Assembly: GCA_946886375.1 (NCBI GenBank)
Contig: CAMPIL010000244.1
Coordinates: forward strand, 1-5,602
Reading direction: 5' to 3'
Origin: an uncultured Phycisphaerales bacterium
Lineage (GTDB): Bacteria > Planctomycetota > Phycisphaerae > Phycisphaerales > SM1A02
DNA length: 5,602 nucleotides
Shown here: positions 4,665-5,602 of the stretch, piece by piece
How positions within the stretch are numbered: position 1 is the stretch's first letter
Layout: each line of letters begins with the position of its first letter
Notes under the pieces: model-generated
What the model was told of the DNA's origin: nothing
Seen by the model: the letters and a program-made list of their open reading frames with translations, nothing else
The model's database searches: none
Made by a program: the position numbers and the translations under genes

Positions 4665-5600
4665 ATGCACGCAATGCACCGCACATCACCTTGCTCCGTT
4701 CACCCGACCAGGCGCACCGGCTTTTCGCTGACCGAACTGCTGGTGGTCATCGGCATCATCGTCCTGCTTGTGGGGCTGCTGCTCGTCGCGCTGGGGTTGG
4801 TGCGCAACCGCGCGCTGCGCACGCGGACCGAGGCCGTCATGAACCAGTTCGCCAACGCCTGCGTGGCGTTCCAGTCCGAGCACGGCTTCTACCCCGGCGT
4901 GATCCCGGATGAAATGATCCGCGACTTTCCCGATGCCAACGGCAATCCGAAACTCAGCAGCACCGAAAACGCGATGCTGCATCTGATGGGCGGTTTCCGC
5001 GTGCTGGGGCCGACCGATGACGACACCGCCGCCACGCCGACTGCAATCGTCGCCGACTACATCGCGTATCGATCGCAAGCCGTCGCAAGTAACAGTTCGA
5101 TCGAACTGATATTTGGTGCGGCGCCGAACCGGTGGAAGATCGTGATCGACACGCGCAAGATTGGTGAAGGCCCGACGATCAACGGCAAGCCGTTTGCGCC
5201 GTACTTCACGCCCGGCAGCAGCGACGTGGCGAGCGCGAGTTATCCGATCACTTCGCCGCCGGAACCTGCCAATCCCGACCCGACACCGCACGATGGCAAT
5301 CCGAACAATCGCTACATTCCCGATCTCGTAGACGCCTGGGGCCAGCCGATCATCTATATCAAGCAGGCGCGCAATCGCGGGCCGCTGGTCGATCAGGTCA
5401 CCGCTGGCGTGAGGCCGCAGTTCACGCTCGCCGGCGTGAGCCGGTACATGCAATCCACCGCGCTGGGTGAGCGATCCCAGAATCAGAATGCCAGGAGCAT
5501 TTTCGGCAGCGGGACGGGCGGGTTGTCGGCGGTCAATCGCGATGCGGCCTGGGCGGCGATACAGCGCATGGCGACGTTTCCGCGAGTCCTTGGGCGGTGA
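4665..5600 (+). CDS. Type IV pilin-like / type II secretion pseudopilin with prepilin leader
   Basis: 311 residues. The basic leader MHAMHRTSPCSVHPTRRTG ends at a classic prepilin peptidase site, G19/F20. The mature protein starts FSLTELLVVIGIIVLLVGLL, with glutamate at +5 (E24) for pilin assembly and a hydrophobic helix at about 20-46. The globular part begins with a basic helix (RNRALRTRTEAVMNQF, 48-62) and has HGFYPGVIPDE (73-83), a Pro-rich segment (195-210) and DAWGQPIIYIKQ (223-234), a pattern common in G-like pseudopilins. It is longer than GspG/PilA proteins (about 140-170), as often seen in Planctomycetota. ATG 4665 is preceded by AAGAAGGA (4645-4652), 12 nt away. The frame is open back to an ATG at 4545, but that would make an atypical 59-residue leader. 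It probably acts as a pseudopilus subunit in the inner membrane/periplasm. No GspE/F/D partners are visible in the window. Confidence 0.9.
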   Translation: MHAMHRTSPCSVHPTRRTGFSLTELLVVIGIIVLLVGLLLVALGLVRNRALRTRTEAVMNQFANACVAFQSEHGFYPGVIPDEMIRDFPDANGNPKLSSTENAMLHLMGGFRVLGPTDDDTAATPTAIVADYIAYRSQAVASNSSIELIFGAAPNRWKIVIDTRKIGEGPTINGKPFAPYFTPGSSDVASASYPITSPPEPANPDPTPHDGNPNNRYIPDLVDAWGQPIIYIKQARNRGPLVDQVTAGVRPQFTLAGVSRYMQSTALGERSQNQNARSIFGSGTGGLSAVNRDAAWAAIQRMATFPRVLGR

Positions 5601-5602
5601 CG

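Noticed and set aside
2910..4679. Minus-strand open frame of 589 codons
   Set aside because: It lies antisense to prfA and the following gene. Its His/Arg-rich translation is the usual mirror of high-GC coding sequence.

Overview
The window looks like chromosomal DNA from a GC-rich member of the Planctomycetota, probably the Phycisphaerae. That placement is an inference. It rests on a release factor 1 with a WKEN segment near its C-terminus, a cysteine-free L31, a large pseudopilin with a WGQP motif, and an unrecognised conserved-looking protein between them. No rRNA gene or other direct taxonomic marker is present.

The left part (about 1-2250) is accessory in character. A minus-strand reading frame enters from the left edge and appears frameshifted. 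Next comes about 570 bp with no convincing intact gene. It is packed with hairpins and with copies of a short repeat (core CGAGAGCAACC), and it may hold a decayed HigA-type antitoxin gene and a minus-strand terminator. One secreted serine hydrolase gene (674-2041) follows. An 18-bp perfect inverted repeat (438-455 and 2232-2249) brackets this gene, and the right arm lies 7 nt beyond the 3' end of a tRNA-Asn gene.

The right part (2257-5602) is housekeeping. tRNA-Asn(GTT) is on the minus strand. It diverges from rpmE (ribosomal protein L31, zinc-free form), and the shared control region holds promoters on both strands and an 8-bp inverted repeat. A strong intrinsic terminator separates rpmE from prfA (release factor 1). 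A 152-residue protein of unknown function follows prfA closely and is probably co-transcribed with it. The window ends with a complete type IV pilin-like / type II secretion pseudopilin gene.

Functionally, tRNA-Asn, L31 and RF1 form a translation cluster. The serine hydrolase and pseudopilin act in or beyond the cell envelope. I did not find a complete undescribed system. The strongest unexplained signal is the five-copy repeat family with the inverted pair around the hydrolase gene, next to the tRNA.
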